A DNA stretch of 64,000 nucleotides. Source: Halogeometricum sp. S1BR25-6. Its GTDB lineage: Archaea > Halobacteriota > Halobacteria > Halobacteriales > Haloferacaceae. Under the pieces are notes generated by a model. That model was not told the DNA's origin. It did no database searches and was given only the letters and a program-made list of their open reading frames with translations. This document shows positions 34,675 through 43,096 of this stretch, piece by piece. Numbering within the stretch: the first letter of the stretch is position 1; each line of letters begins with the position of its first letter. The stretch spans positions 372,001-436,000 of the forward strand of contig NZ_JAMQOP010000004.1 in NCBI RefSeq assembly GCF_031624495.1. The letters are read 5' to 3'. The position numbers were made by a program, and so were the translations under genes.

Positions 34675-35043
34675 CTAATCGTCGAGCAGATGCCGCGTAC
34701 CGTCGGCGGCGTCCGACGACTCGGTCGGCGAGTAGACGCGGTAGTACCCGCCGTCGTCGTGAGCCGGGAGCGGCGACGGAGAGGCTCGCTGCGAGACGGA
34801 GCGACGACGTAGCGTTCGGAAGGAGAGAAACGCGGGGGACGGTGCGGGCCGTGCGGCCGCGCGGATCAGTCTGGCCGACGCCGACATCCAGTTGATGATC
34901 TGAGTCGACGGACGCCGGGCGAGCGACTGTTTTTCTCTCAAAAGAGAGACCGTGACGACGTCCGGGCGGTACGTCGGTCGAAGGCCGGGCTTCGTCGACG
35001 CGACGGCGGACTCGTCGAACACGTCGGCGCTGCCGGACCGCAT
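34675..35043 (-). CDS. Putative small protein translationally coupled to thiD, 122 aa
   Basis: The ATG (35041-35043) overlaps the thiD stop codon in a TGATG. Third-position GC is high throughout, but the middle contains an atypical AT-rich patch (34920-34960). The C-terminal half looks most protein-like: FLSFRTLRRRSVSQRASPSP, then AHDDGGYYRVYSPTES and GTRHLLDD. An internal ATG at 34887 would give 70 residues. No domain is recognised and no membrane helix is evident. It may be a real small gene of the thi operon or chance. Confidence 0.35.
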   Translation of the reverse strand: MRSGSADVFDESAVASTKPGLRPTYRPDVVTVSLLREKQSLARRPSTQIINWMSASARLIRAAARPAPSPAFLSFRTLRRRSVSQRASPSPLPAHDDGGYYRVYSPTESSDAADGTRHLLDD

Positions 35044-35921
35044 CACTCGTCGCCGAACTCGCCGACCGTTCCCTCGCGCTCGACGAGGTGGTTTACGCTC
35101 CCGTTCTCGCCCACGGCCGCCGGACTCGCTATCGCCGCGCGGGTGAAGGCGATGCCGCGTTCGACGGCCGTCGGGAGGGCGTCGCCGCGCGCGAGTCGGG
35201 CGGCGATTGCGCTGGCGAGCGTGCATCCCGACCCGTGCGTCACGTCCGTCTCGATTCGCTCCGACGCGAACGTCTCCGCTCCGTCGGGCGTGACCAACAC
35301 GTCGCGAACCTCGCCGTCCGCGTCCTCGACGTGCCCGCCCTTGAACAGCACCGCGTCAGCGCCCCACTGGAAGAACCGGTCGGCCGCCGCCGTCCGCGAG
35401 TGCTCGGAGTCGGGCCACTCGCCGGTCAGTTCCTCCGTCTCGTCGGCGTTCGGCGTCACCAGCGTCGCGTGCGCGAACAGGTCCCGGTAGGCGTCGACGG
35501 CGTCGGCTTCGAGCAGTCGGTCGCCGGAGGTGGCGACCATCACCGGGTCGACGACGACGGGACCGCCGTAGCCGTCGACGGACTGCGTCCGTCTGCTCGT
35601 CGAGGTTTCCTCGACGCTGTCGAGGCAGTCGTCCACCGTCTCGATGGCCTCGGCCGTCGCCAACATCCCGAGTTTCACCGCGCCGACGTCGAAGTCCTCG
35701 CGCACCGCCTCGAACTGCGCGCGAATCTCCTCTGTCGGGAGGACGTGCGTCGACCGGACGCCCGCGGTGTTCTGCGCCGTGACGCCGACGACGACTGACC
35801 CGCCGTAGACGCCGAGTCGCGTCATCGTCTTCAGGTCTGCCTGGATGCCCGCGCCGCCGCCCGAGTCGCTCGACGCTATCGTCAACGCGTACGGCGGGGT
35901 CTGCGGGTCGGGGTCCGTCAT
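35043..35921 (-). CDS. thiD: Hydroxymethylpyrimidine/phosphomethylpyrimidine kinase ThiD, 292 aa
   Basis: Ribokinase-fold HMP(-P) kinase: the start ALTIASSDSGGGAGIQADLKTM, the run VVGVTAQNTAGVRSTHVLPTEEI, then VVVDPVMVATSGDRLL, VTPNADETEELTG, VLFKGGHVED and THGSGCTLASAIAARLARG (anion hole and catalytic region) are all standard ThiD signatures. It phosphorylates HMP twice for thiamine synthesis. Unlike many archaeal ThiDs there is no C-terminal ThiN domain; a separate ThiE is encoded in the same operon. It lies 3 bases after thiM. Confidence 0.95.
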   Translation of the reverse strand: MTDPDPQTPPYALTIASSDSGGGAGIQADLKTMTRLGVYGGSVVVGVTAQNTAGVRSTHVLPTEEIRAQFEAVREDFDVGAVKLGMLATAEAIETVDDCLDSVEETSTSRRTQSVDGYGGPVVVDPVMVATSGDRLLEADAVDAYRDLFAHATLVTPNADETEELTGEWPDSEHSRTAAADRFFQWGADAVLFKGGHVEDADGEVRDVLVTPDGAETFASERIETDVTHGSGCTLASAIAARLARGDALPTAVERGIAFTRAAIASPAAVGENGSVNHLVEREGTVGEFGDE

Positions 35922-35924
35922 CGG

Positions 35925-36761
35925 TTACGCCTCCGTCTCCACGACCCGCTCGATTCGTTCGTCGCCGTCGGGCAGGTCGACGCCGCCGAGGCCGGCGATC
36001 GCGTCGAGGAACGCTATCTTGTAGCTCGCGGGACCGGCGTACTCGCCGAACTGGCCGTCCGCGGCCGCCTCGCCCGCGACGCCGAACGCGAGCGTCCCGG
36101 CGAGCGCCGCGGTCAGCGCGTCGTCCATCGCCCCGGCGAACGTCGCGACGGTGACGCCCTGCATACAGCCCGTGCCGACGACTTCGGCCATCATCGGGTG
36201 ACCGGCGCGCACCTCGAAGGCCGCCTCGTCCGTCGCCACGACGTCCGTCTCCCCGGAGGCGACGACGACGGCGTCCGCTTGCCGTGCGACTGCCACCGCC
36301 GTCTCCGCGATGTCGGCGTACTCGCCGACCGACTCGACGCCGCGCACCTCGCTGTCCGCGCCCGCGATGGCGGATATCTCGCCGTAGTTGCCGTTTATCA
36401 CGTCCGGTCGCACCTCGGAGACCAGACGCTCGGCGACGCGGTCCCGCGTGGGCGTCGCACCGACGCCCACGGGGTCGACGACGAGGGGGACGCCGTTCTC
36501 GTTGGCCGCCTCGCCCGCCGCGACCATCGCCGCCTCGCCCGCCTCGCTGACCGTCCCCATGTTGAGGAGGCACGCCTGCGCGCCCGCGACCATGTCGGCC
36601 ACCTCGCGTTCGTCATCGGACATGACCGGTAGGCCGCCCCAGTATAGCGTCGCGTTCGCCACGTCGTTGACGGTCACGGCGTTAGTGAGCGAGTTGACGA
36701 GCGGTTGCTCCCGCCGGACGGTCGAAAGCGCTTCGTCGGGGTCGACGGTCGGGTCGCTCAT
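35925..36761 (-). CDS. thiM: Hydroxyethylthiazole kinase ThiM, 278 aa
   Basis: Clear ThiM motifs: PLVNSLTNAVTVNDVANATL at the substrate-binding start, SDDEREVADMV, LVVDPVGVGATPTRDR, VINGNYGEISAIAG, VVASGETDVV and VVGTGCMQGVTVATFAGA (catalytic Cys/anion-hole region). It phosphorylates 4-methyl-5-hydroxyethylthiazole, a salvage reaction. The ATG overlaps the thiE stop by 4 bases; thiD follows 3 bases downstream. Confidence 0.95.
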   Translation of the reverse strand: MSDPTVDPDEALSTVRREQPLVNSLTNAVTVNDVANATLYWGGLPVMSDDEREVADMVAGAQACLLNMGTVSEAGEAAMVAAGEAANENGVPLVVDPVGVGATPTRDRVAERLVSEVRPDVINGNYGEISAIAGADSEVRGVESVGEYADIAETAVAVARQADAVVVASGETDVVATDEAAFEVRAGHPMMAEVVGTGCMQGVTVATFAGAMDDALTAALAGTLAFGVAGEAAADGQFGEYAGPASYKIAFLDAIAGLGGVDLPDGDERIERVVETEA

Positions 36762-37411
36762 CGCTCGACCCTCCCGGTCCGTACGCCGTCGACGGCGCGA
36801 CGCAGGTCGCGCGCGGCCGCCTCGGGGTCGTCGGCGTCGGTGATGGCGGAGACGACGGCGACGCCGTCCGCGCCCGCTCCGACCACTTCGGCCGCGTTCG
36901 CCGCCGTGATACCGCCGATGCCGACGATGGGAATCTCGACGGCGTCGGCGATAGCGGTCACTCGGTCGGTGCCGACGTTCGACTCGTCGTCCGAGACGTC
37001 CTTCGTGTCGGTGGCGAAGACGGCGCCGACGCCGAGGTAGTCCGCGCCCGCGCGTTCGGCCGCGACGGCACCTTCGACCGTCGAAACCGACCGACCGACG
37101 ACGGCGTCCGGACAGAGTTGCTCGCGCGCGACGGCTATCGGCAGGTCGTCGTCGCCGAGGTGGACGCCGTCGGCGTCGACGGCGGCGGCCACGTCCACGC
37201 GGTCGTTCACGACGAACGCGACGCCCGCCTCGCGGGTGAGTGCTCGGAGTTCACGACCGAGTTCGTACCGCTCTCGGGCGGTGGCGTGTTTCTCGCGCAT
37301 CTGGACGACGTCGACGCCGCCCGCGAGGGCGGCGCGGACGGTGGCGACGGTGCCGCGGCCCCGCGAACGGTCGGCCTGCGTCACGAGGTACGTTCGCATC
37401 TCCGTATTCAT
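36758..37411 (-). CDS. thiE: Thiamine-phosphate synthase ThiE, 217 aa
   Basis: TIM-barrel ThiE: TYLVTQADRSRGRG, then VVQMREKHATARERYELGRE, VAFVVNDRVDVAAAVDADGV, HLGDDDLPI, VGRSVSTVEGAVAAERAGAD, YLGVGAVFATDTK and VGIGGITAANAAEVVGAGAD, all family hallmarks. It joins HMP-pyrophosphate and thiazole phosphate to thiamine phosphate. First gene of thiE-thiM-thiD. Start ATG 37411 is used; ATG 37399 would be four residues shorter. No TPP riboswitch signature was seen in the 159-base upstream region. Confidence 0.93.
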   Translation of the reverse strand: MNTEMRTYLVTQADRSRGRGTVATVRAALAGGVDVVQMREKHATARERYELGRELRALTREAGVAFVVNDRVDVAAAVDADGVHLGDDDLPIAVAREQLCPDAVVGRSVSTVEGAVAAERAGADYLGVGAVFATDTKDVSDDESNVGTDRVTAIADAVEIPIVGIGGITAANAAEVVGAGADGVAVVSAITDADDPEAAARDLRRAVDGVRTGRVER

Positions 37412-37570
37412 TGGTTGTATCTTCGAGTGTTCCGCGCAAAACACTGTCGGAGCGACGGGAGCGGAAGAGACCGACCGCGGTCGAAAACGACGGCGTCAAA
37501 ATCGGAGCACGCGACGGTGGGCGACGGCCGAGGGGTAGCACAAATGCTCGCTTGCGTCTACGTTGGGGTT

Positions 37571-38308
37571 ATGCCCCTCAAGGTCGATACATCTGACGTG
37601 AACACGACACGACGGTCCCTCGTCGGTACCTGCGGCATCGGAACGCTCGCCCTCCTCGCCGGATGCATGGGCAACGGGGGCGGAGACACGGAGACCGAGA
37701 CGACCACCGGAACGGAGACGGGTACTGAGACGCCAACCGGGACCGAGTCGCCGACGGACGCCGAGACGGAAACGCCGCCGGGCGAAGGCACCGGCAACGA
37801 GACCGGCGGGACGCGCCCGGAGGGAACGGGCGGGCCGGGCATCAACATCGCGTCGACGGACGACGCCCCCGACGCGCCCGTCCGTCCGTCCGTCGAGGTC
37901 ATCGAGGACACGGCCACCGAAGAGCACCCGCCGATGCTGCGCGCGACGGTGACGAACGAGAGCGACCAAGCGGTGACGCTCGGCGAGGGGCGCGCTATCG
38001 TCTTCGCCTACCAGTACGACACCGAAGAGCACCTGATGCTCCTGCCGGCCGACGAGGACTACCCGGCCGAAGCGGGATGCTGGCGGCTCACGGACGGCAT
38101 CGCGGTCACCGAAGAGTACCGGACGGTGACGCTCGAACCCGGCGAGTCGACGAGTCAGGACCTCGGTCTGTACGGCGCGCCCACGCAGGAGGACGTCTGC
38201 CTGCCGGTGGGCGAGTACCGCTTCGAGTCGACGTTCTCGGTGATGGACGAGGCGGGCGGCGAGGAGCAGTCCTCGTTCACCTGGGGGTTCGGCGTCCTCT
38301 TGGAATGA
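37571..38308 (+). CDS. Secreted lipoprotein of unknown function, 245 aa
   Basis: Twin-Arg/lipobox start: TTRRSLVGTCGIGTLALLAGC with lipid Cys32. A Thr/Glu/Gly-rich linker (about 33-100) tethers a beta-sandwich-like domain (about 105-245): LRATVTNESDQAVTLGEG, IVFAYQYDT, VTLEPGESTSQDLGLYG and CLPVGEYRFEST. Two Cys (GCWRLT and DVCLPV) may form a disulfide. The domain resembles intracellular-proteinase-inhibitor/FixG-type Ig folds common in haloarchaeal lipoproteins. No enzyme motif. Confidence 0.75.
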   Translation: MPLKVDTSDVNTTRRSLVGTCGIGTLALLAGCMGNGGGDTETETTTGTETGTETPTGTESPTDAETETPPGEGTGNETGGTRPEGTGGPGINIASTDDAPDAPVRPSVEVIEDTATEEHPPMLRATVTNESDQAVTLGEGRAIVFAYQYDTEEHLMLLPADEDYPAEAGCWRLTDGIAVTEEYRTVTLEPGESTSQDLGLYGAPTQEDVCLPVGEYRFESTFSVMDEAGGEEQSSFTWGFGVLLE

Positions 38309-38335
38309 GCGAAGAAGGGAGACCGAAAGAACCGG

Positions 38336-39271
38336 CTACCGCACGGCGACCGATTCGACCGCCTCGCGCGACGGGGCGGCCGACTGCACGCCCTCGCGTT
38401 CGGTCGAGAGGGCGCCGGCGACGGTTGCCAGCCTGACGGCCGCCTCGAAGTCGGCCCCGGCGGCCAGTTCGGCGCCCAAGTAGCCGACGAACACGTCGCC
38501 CGCGCCCGTCGTGTCGACGGGGTCTACGGCGGGCGGGGCGACGGAAAGCGTTCGCTCGCCGTCGACGACGACGCCGTCTTCTCCCCGAGTGCGGACGACG
38601 GTCCCCTCGAAGGCGTCGATGTCGCCGCGAAGTCGGTCGTACTCGCCCTCGTTGGGCGTCACCACGTCGACGCAGTCGTGAGCGAGAATCTCCGCGGCGC
38701 CGGCGGCGGGCGCGGGGTCGTAGACGACCGTCGGTCGGTCCGGGCGGTCCGCCAGTCGGTCGAGCGCCGCGCGGACCGCCTCGGGCGGGAGTTCGTTCTG
38801 CACGAGGAGGCAGTCGGCGGCACAGCAGGCGTCGAGGCGGTCGGCGACGTAGCCGTCGTCGACGCGGCCGTTCGCGCCGGCGAGGATGGCGATGTAGTTC
38901 TCGCCCGTCTCGTCGACGGCGATGTACGCCGCGCCCGTCGGCCCGTCGGTCCGCGCCACGCCGGTCACGTCCACGCCGCGGTCCGACAGCGAGTCGAGCA
39001 CGTCGTAGCGCCCCTCGTCGTCGCCGACCATGCCGAGAAGTCCCGCGTCCGCGCCGGCCGCCGCCGCCGCGACGGCCTGGTTGGCCCCCTTCCCGCCGAG
39101 ATACGTCTCCGCGTAGGACTCCCGGAGGGCGTCGGGCACCGACCCGACGGACACCGTCTCGCCCGGCGCGGGGAACCACTCGTAGCGCTCCGCCGTCGAC
39201 CGAACCCACTCGGTCGAGGTGTACTCCATATGGTCGACGTTGATGCTCCCGAGACTCACGACGCGGCCCAT
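38336..39271 (-). CDS. rbsK: PfkB-family sugar kinase, probable ribokinase, 311 aa
   Basis: Ribokinase signatures: SLGSINVDHM at the start, YLGGKGANQAVAAAAAGAD (substrate loop GGKGAN), VGDDEGR, VVTPNEGEYDRLRG, VVRTRGEDGVVV and the catalytic DTTGAGDVFVGYLGAELAAG with Asp in GAGD. Ribokinase converts ribose to ribose 5-phosphate. It is divergent from a nucleoside hydrolase gene that would release ribose, with TATA boxes for both directions in 92 bases. Another sugar or nucleoside as substrate cannot be excluded. Confidence 0.85.
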   Translation of the reverse strand: MGRVVSLGSINVDHMEYTSTEWVRSTAERYEWFPAPGETVSVGSVPDALRESYAETYLGGKGANQAVAAAAAGADAGLLGMVGDDEGRYDVLDSLSDRGVDVTGVARTDGPTGAAYIAVDETGENYIAILAGANGRVDDGYVADRLDACCAADCLLVQNELPPEAVRAALDRLADRPDRPTVVYDPAPAAGAAEILAHDCVDVVTPNEGEYDRLRGDIDAFEGTVVRTRGEDGVVVDGERTLSVAPPAVDPVDTTGAGDVFVGYLGAELAAGADFEAAVRLATVAGALSTEREGVQSAAPSREAVESVAVR

Positions 39272-39290
39272 ACTCGCCAGAGAGGCGGGT

Positions 39291-39338
39291 GGGATAAGTC
39301 ACTTCAGTTCCGCGTTCGCTCCGTTTCCATGCGATTAA
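39291..39338. promoter_or_regulatory. Back-to-back TATA boxes of ribokinase and nucleoside hydrolase
   Basis: GACTTATCCC (minus strand, about 39290-39299) is about 25 bases before the ribokinase ATG and GATTAAAC (plus strand, about 39332-39339) about 28 bases before the hydrolase ATG. Both genes are therefore probably leaderless, and a regulator binding between them could control both. Confidence 0.5.
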
Positions 39339-39363
39339 ACGACGCCGGGAGAAAAGGGAAGCC

Positions 39364-40317
39364 ATGAGCAGACGAATCATCCTCGACACCGACACCGCGG
39401 GGGACGACGCCATGGCGATTCTCCTCGCCGCGTCGGCCGACTCGCTCGACCTCGAAGCGCTAACGATGGTCGCCGGCAACGTGGAGTTCGAACAGGAAGT
39501 CGAGAACGCGAAGCACACCTTGGGCGTGGCCGACGCGACGGACGTGCCCGTCTACGAGGGCGCGCGGACGCCTCTCGTGAAGGACCACGAACACGCCGAA
39601 CAGGTCCACGGCGAGGGCGGGTTGGGCGGCGAACTCCGCCCGGAGACGGACGTGGAGTCCGCCGAGGGTCACGGCGCGAACGCCATCGTCGAACGCGCCC
39701 GCGAGTCGCCCGGCGAGATATCGCTGGTCTGTATCGGTCCGCTGACGAACGTCGCCCTCGCCCTCCGTCTCGAACCCGAACTGGACGAACTCCTCGACGA
39801 GGTGTTCGTGATGGGCGGCGCGGTGAACACGCTCGGCAACGACACTCCCTCTGCGGAGTTCAACTTCTGGGTCGACCCCGACGCGGCGAAAGTCGTCGTC
39901 GACGAACTCGACGTGACACTCGTCGACTGGGGTCTCACGCTCCGCGACGGGACGTTCGGCGCCGACACCCTCGAAGAGATAGACGCGATGGACACCGACT
40001 ACGCCGAGTTCTTCACCACCATCATGGAACGCGCCCGCGAGTTCGCCGTCGAGCAGTACGGCGAGGAGACGACGAGTCAACCCGACTCGCTGACGGTAGC
40101 TTCCGCGCTCCACCCCGACCTGATCACCGAGTCGAGCGAGTACCACGTCGACGTGGACGAACGCGAGGGGATGACCCGCGGCTACAGCCTCGTCGACGAA
40201 CTCGGCGTCACCGACGGCGAACCGAACGCCCGCGTCGTTGAGTCCGTCGACGCCGACCGCTTCGAGACGATGTTCCTCGACATGCTCCGCCACGCGGACC
40301 CGGAGCGGTCGCTGTAG
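39364..40317 (+). CDS. Nucleoside hydrolase (inosine/uridine-preferring type), 317 aa
   Basis: The N-terminal Asp cluster IILDTDTAGDDAMAILLA is the calcium-binding signature of nucleoside N-ribohydrolases. Further marks: LTMVAGNVEFEQEVENAKHT, SLVCIGPLTNVALALRLEPE, VFVMGGAVNT and AEFNFWVDPDAAKVV, where Asn and Asp bind ribose. It cleaves a ribonucleoside to base and ribose. Base preference cannot be read. Divergent from the probable ribokinase, forming a two-step nucleoside salvage unit. Confidence 0.9.
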   Translation: MSRRIILDTDTAGDDAMAILLAASADSLDLEALTMVAGNVEFEQEVENAKHTLGVADATDVPVYEGARTPLVKDHEHAEQVHGEGGLGGELRPETDVESAEGHGANAIVERARESPGEISLVCIGPLTNVALALRLEPELDELLDEVFVMGGAVNTLGNDTPSAEFNFWVDPDAAKVVVDELDVTLVDWGLTLRDGTFGADTLEEIDAMDTDYAEFFTTIMERAREFAVEQYGEETTSQPDSLTVASALHPDLITESSEYHVDVDEREGMTRGYSLVDELGVTDGEPNARVVESVDADRFETMFLDMLRHADPERSL

Positions 40318-40388
40318 GCGCCTCGCAATCCCGGTTTGCGGAGGAATCAGTTCTGACCGTCGGACGAGACGGCCACTACGTCCGGTAC

Positions 40389-40409
40389 AGCAAAACTAGC
40401 TTTGCTGTC
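40389..40409. promoter_or_regulatory. Conserved GCAAAACTAG-N5-CTGTC element, copy 1
   Basis: GCAAAACTAG, five bases, then CTGTC at 40390-40409. AGCAAA / TTTGCT here also form a 6-bp inverted repeat. The same spaced element recurs at 44771-44790, and a partial version lies upstream of parA. Confidence 0.4.
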
Positions 40410-40518
40410 AAAACCCCCGCTGACGGGTCGGCGGCGACGGATTCTATCGCGCGCCGCCGTCGCGTCCGCCGAACGGTCGACCGAACCACTGTTGAACGCC
40501 GCGCGCGTAACGCCGACG

Positions 40519-40731
40519 ATGCCCGTTCCCCCGCCGAACGTCGACGAGTTGGACGTGAGCGACGACCCCGTCGAACCGCGCCCGTACGCCGACCTCGTGG
40601 CGGCCGTTATGGAGCTTCGGTCCTGCTCGAAATCGGACGCCGAGACGTGGGTCGACGACGCCGGGACGGAACGCGCAGAGCGCGTCGTGTTGGCCCGTTG
40701 GCGAGGGACTCGCGCCGCTTCCGAAGAATAG
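40519..40731 (+). CDS. Small haloarchaeal protein of unknown function, 70 aa
   Basis: Acidic protein: PPPNVDELDVSDDPVEPRPY, then ADLVAAVMELRSCSKSDAET and WVDDAGTERAERVVLARWRG. The middle is predicted helical; there are no Cys pairs, signal or membrane helices. The ATG at 40519 is preceded by no clear TATA box at the leaderless distance. Coding is supported by strong third-position GC and the acidic composition. Confidence 0.5.
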   Translation: MPVPPPNVDELDVSDDPVEPRPYADLVAAVMELRSCSKSDAETWVDDAGTERAERVVLARWRGTRAASEE

Positions 40732-40785
40732 CGACGCTCGTGGACCGGTCCGGAGGTTTATCAACTCTCAATGCAACAGTCGCCT

Positions 40786-41643
40786 ATGCCTAACCGTCTC
40801 GGGGGGAGTCAGATCGCCGGGTACGCTTCCTCGGACGGCGGACGGACGACGAGCGAGCGGGTGCTCTGTCTGTTCGACCCCGGAGAACCGGCGGATGGAC
40901 AGTTCCTGCAGGTAGCCGAGTCCTTGGCGGACGGGGGTCGGTTCGTCGTCCCCGTGCGGGACGCGAGCGTCGCCGAGTCGCTGAAGCCCTCGTCGTCGGA
41001 CGCGTCGGCCGACTACGAGACGCGCTTTTTGGAACGGCCGTCGACGGTGACCGCCGAGTGGGTGACCGACGTCGTCGACCGCTTCGACATCACCGTCATC
41101 TTCGACATCCGCGACCGGAAGGCGATGCTCGGCGGCGGCGAACTCGCCCTCGCCTCGGGCGGTACCCACGTCACGGTGACGCGAGACTCGCAACTCGAGG
41201 GCATCTCCTCGGTGCTCGTCCCCGTCGCGCGCGGCCCCCACCTCGACGCGACGCTCGATATGGCGCGCGCGTTCGCCGAGTCGTCCGACGCCTGGGTCGA
41301 CCTGTTCCACGTCGTCGAAGAGGAGGAGACGGAGAGCGACGTCGACGACCTCTTCGAGTACTGCTCGGACCGGCTGCTCGGGTTCGCGAACTTCGATACC
41401 TGGCGCTACGAGGGCGAGGAGGGAGAGTCGCCCGCGCAGGCCATCGTCGAACAGTCGTCGTACTACGACGCGACGGTCGTCGGCGCCCCGCAGAAGGGTC
41501 GACTCCGGGAGTTCGTCGACGGGTCAACGACCGAAATCGTCCAGTCGCTGTGCGAGAACGCGGTCGTCACCGTCCGGAGCGGTGAGGTGGAGGTGTCGCG
41601 GCTCGACCGATGGCTCGGCGAGTTCCTCGCCCCCAAGCGCTGA
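40786..41643 (+). CDS. UspA-fold universal stress family protein, 285 aa
   Basis: Two alpha/beta parts are visible. The N-terminal one (ERVLCLFDPGEPADGQFLQV to GGTHVTVTRDS) is divergent. The C-terminal one (SVLVPVARGPHLDATLDMAR, then AWVDLFHVVEEE and YYDATVVGAPQKGRLREFVD) has the GxxxxG(S)-like turn of UspA proteins. The ATG at 40786 is preferred over 40771 because a TATA-like GTTTATCAA (40756-40764) is 26 bases upstream of it. Nucleotide binding is plausible, function general. Confidence 0.7.
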   Translation: MPNRLGGSQIAGYASSDGGRTTSERVLCLFDPGEPADGQFLQVAESLADGGRFVVPVRDASVAESLKPSSSDASADYETRFLERPSTVTAEWVTDVVDRFDITVIFDIRDRKAMLGGGELALASGGTHVTVTRDSQLEGISSVLVPVARGPHLDATLDMARAFAESSDAWVDLFHVVEEEETESDVDDLFEYCSDRLLGFANFDTWRYEGEEGESPAQAIVEQSSYYDATVVGAPQKGRLREFVDGSTTEIVQSLCENAVVTVRSGEVEVSRLDRWLGEFLAPKR

Positions 41644-41704
41644 ACGGGGAGAGGCGGCGACGAGCATCAGTCGAAGCGGAGACGGTCGCGCGGCGGGAGC
41701 GGCG

Positions 41705-42826
41705 TTATTCGATGGGGAACCGGAGCAGCGCGCCGACGCCGTCGAACGCCGCTTCGAGGCGCTCCGTCCGGTCGAGTCCCTCGGGCGCGACGACGCTCTG
41801 GCCGCCCTGTTCTTCGACGCGTTCGGCCAGCGACTGGACCTCCTCCTCGGCGAGCGAATCGGCGACGACGAGCGTGTCGACCGCGTCGAGTTCGAGCGCT
41901 CGCTCAACGTCCTCGCGCCCGCCGATGGCGGTCTCCTCGTCGTCGTCGAGCGCCGCGAAGAAACGTTCGAGCGTCCCTCGGGCGTCGGTCGTGCCGAGTT
42001 CGCCCGACTCCTCGGCGGCGTCGACGAGTTCGCGGAGACCCTGTTCGGAGGCGTACTCCGCGTCGAACGGGCCGACGGCGGCGTCGGCGAGCGGTTCCGA
42101 GAGGTGGTCGCCCTCCAGGAACCGCTCGGTGGTCACTTCGCTGCCGCCCACGAGGAGCGCCTCGCCCGCGAACTCGGTACCGGGGGAGGCGTCGTCGACG
42201 GCGTCGGACGGCGCGTCGTCGAGGAACACGCGGGCCGCTGCCTCGCCGATCTCGTCGTAGAACTCGTCGGCCCGCTCCTGGCTTCGGCCCTGGAAGTCGT
42301 CCTCCTGGCCGCCCGCGGCGGTCTGCTTGCTCGGCACGTCGCTCTCGACGGTGTCGACGTGCTCGATGGTCTCGCCGTCGTACCGGCCCAGCGTCGCGCT
42401 GTCGCGGGAGACGACGAGGAGGCCGTGCGTGTCTGTCTGCGTCGTCGCCGGCGAGAGCGGGTCCGTGTCGAACTCGTTACCGTACTCGTACGTCCCCGTC
42501 GAGATGGGCGTCGGCAGGTCGTCGAACACGTGCGTCACGAGTTCGGTGTCGACGACGCCGACGTAGGCGACCAGCCCGTTCTCGGGCGTCTCCTCGTACT
42601 CGTGGAGGACGCGGCGGGTCTCTTCGAGCGCCTGTTTGAGCGGTTTGCGGACCTCCTCGCGGACGTCGAGGTACTCCGCCTCGGCGTGGTCCTCTTCGAC
42701 GCGCCGGCGCGTCGCTTCGAGCGATTCCTCGGGCGGGACGGCGACGGAGACGAGTTGCTCGCCGTCGGCGTCCGCGTTCGATACCGCCTCGATCCGGTCG
42801 TGCAGGTCGCTGGCTGTCGAAGACAT
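41705..42826 (-). CDS. Vms1/aRF1-like GGQ-containing protein (probable peptidyl-tRNA hydrolase), 373 aa
   Basis: Layout follows the eRF1 superfamily: an N-terminal helical part, a central domain with GLLVVSRDSATLGRYDGETI and then the sequence KQTAAGGQEDDFQGRSQERA (GGQ at 172-174), where eRF1/Vms1 proteins release the nascent chain, and a C-terminal L7Ae-like domain (LELDAVDTLVVADSLAEEEV). Vms1/ANKZF1 proteins cleave peptidyl-tRNA on split, stalled ribosomes. The archaeal branch is little studied. The ATG at 42826 starts just before the conserved part; longer in-frame extension is rejected. The stop follows a run of charged residues. Confidence 0.65.
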   Translation of the reverse strand: MSSTASDLHDRIEAVSNADADGEQLVSVAVPPEESLEATRRRVEEDHAEAEYLDVREEVRKPLKQALEETRRVLHEYEETPENGLVAYVGVVDTELVTHVFDDLPTPISTGTYEYGNEFDTDPLSPATTQTDTHGLLVVSRDSATLGRYDGETIEHVDTVESDVPSKQTAAGGQEDDFQGRSQERADEFYDEIGEAAARVFLDDAPSDAVDDASPGTEFAGEALLVGGSEVTTERFLEGDHLSEPLADAAVGPFDAEYASEQGLRELVDAAEESGELGTTDARGTLERFFAALDDDEETAIGGREDVERALELDAVDTLVVADSLAEEEVQSLAERVEEQGGQSVVAPEGLDRTERLEAAFDGVGALLRFPIE

Positions 42827-43096
42827 GGTTGGGTGAGTCGGACGCAGGTGTCGCACCTGCTCGTGGTGGCCGTTTTTTCTGCCGTCGCGTGGAAATACCT
42901 TATCGCCGTTTCGGCGGTGTGAAGGGGTGACACCCACCGCTGTGCGAGGTTCGGTCGGGAGAACCGCGACGGTGCGGGGAGGGAACCCAGCCTCCGAACC
43001 GCCCTCACACGCGTCGGCTCCGCCGACCCGCACTCGAAAGAGGCGGTCGGATGCGTCCGGGGAAGGTACTTTGCGGAGAGGCGAGGTAAGTCAGGT

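Noticed and set aside
37412-37570. Possible TPP riboswitch upstream of thiE
   Set aside because: No CUGAGA-type TPP core and no paired stems recognised in the upstream 159 bases.
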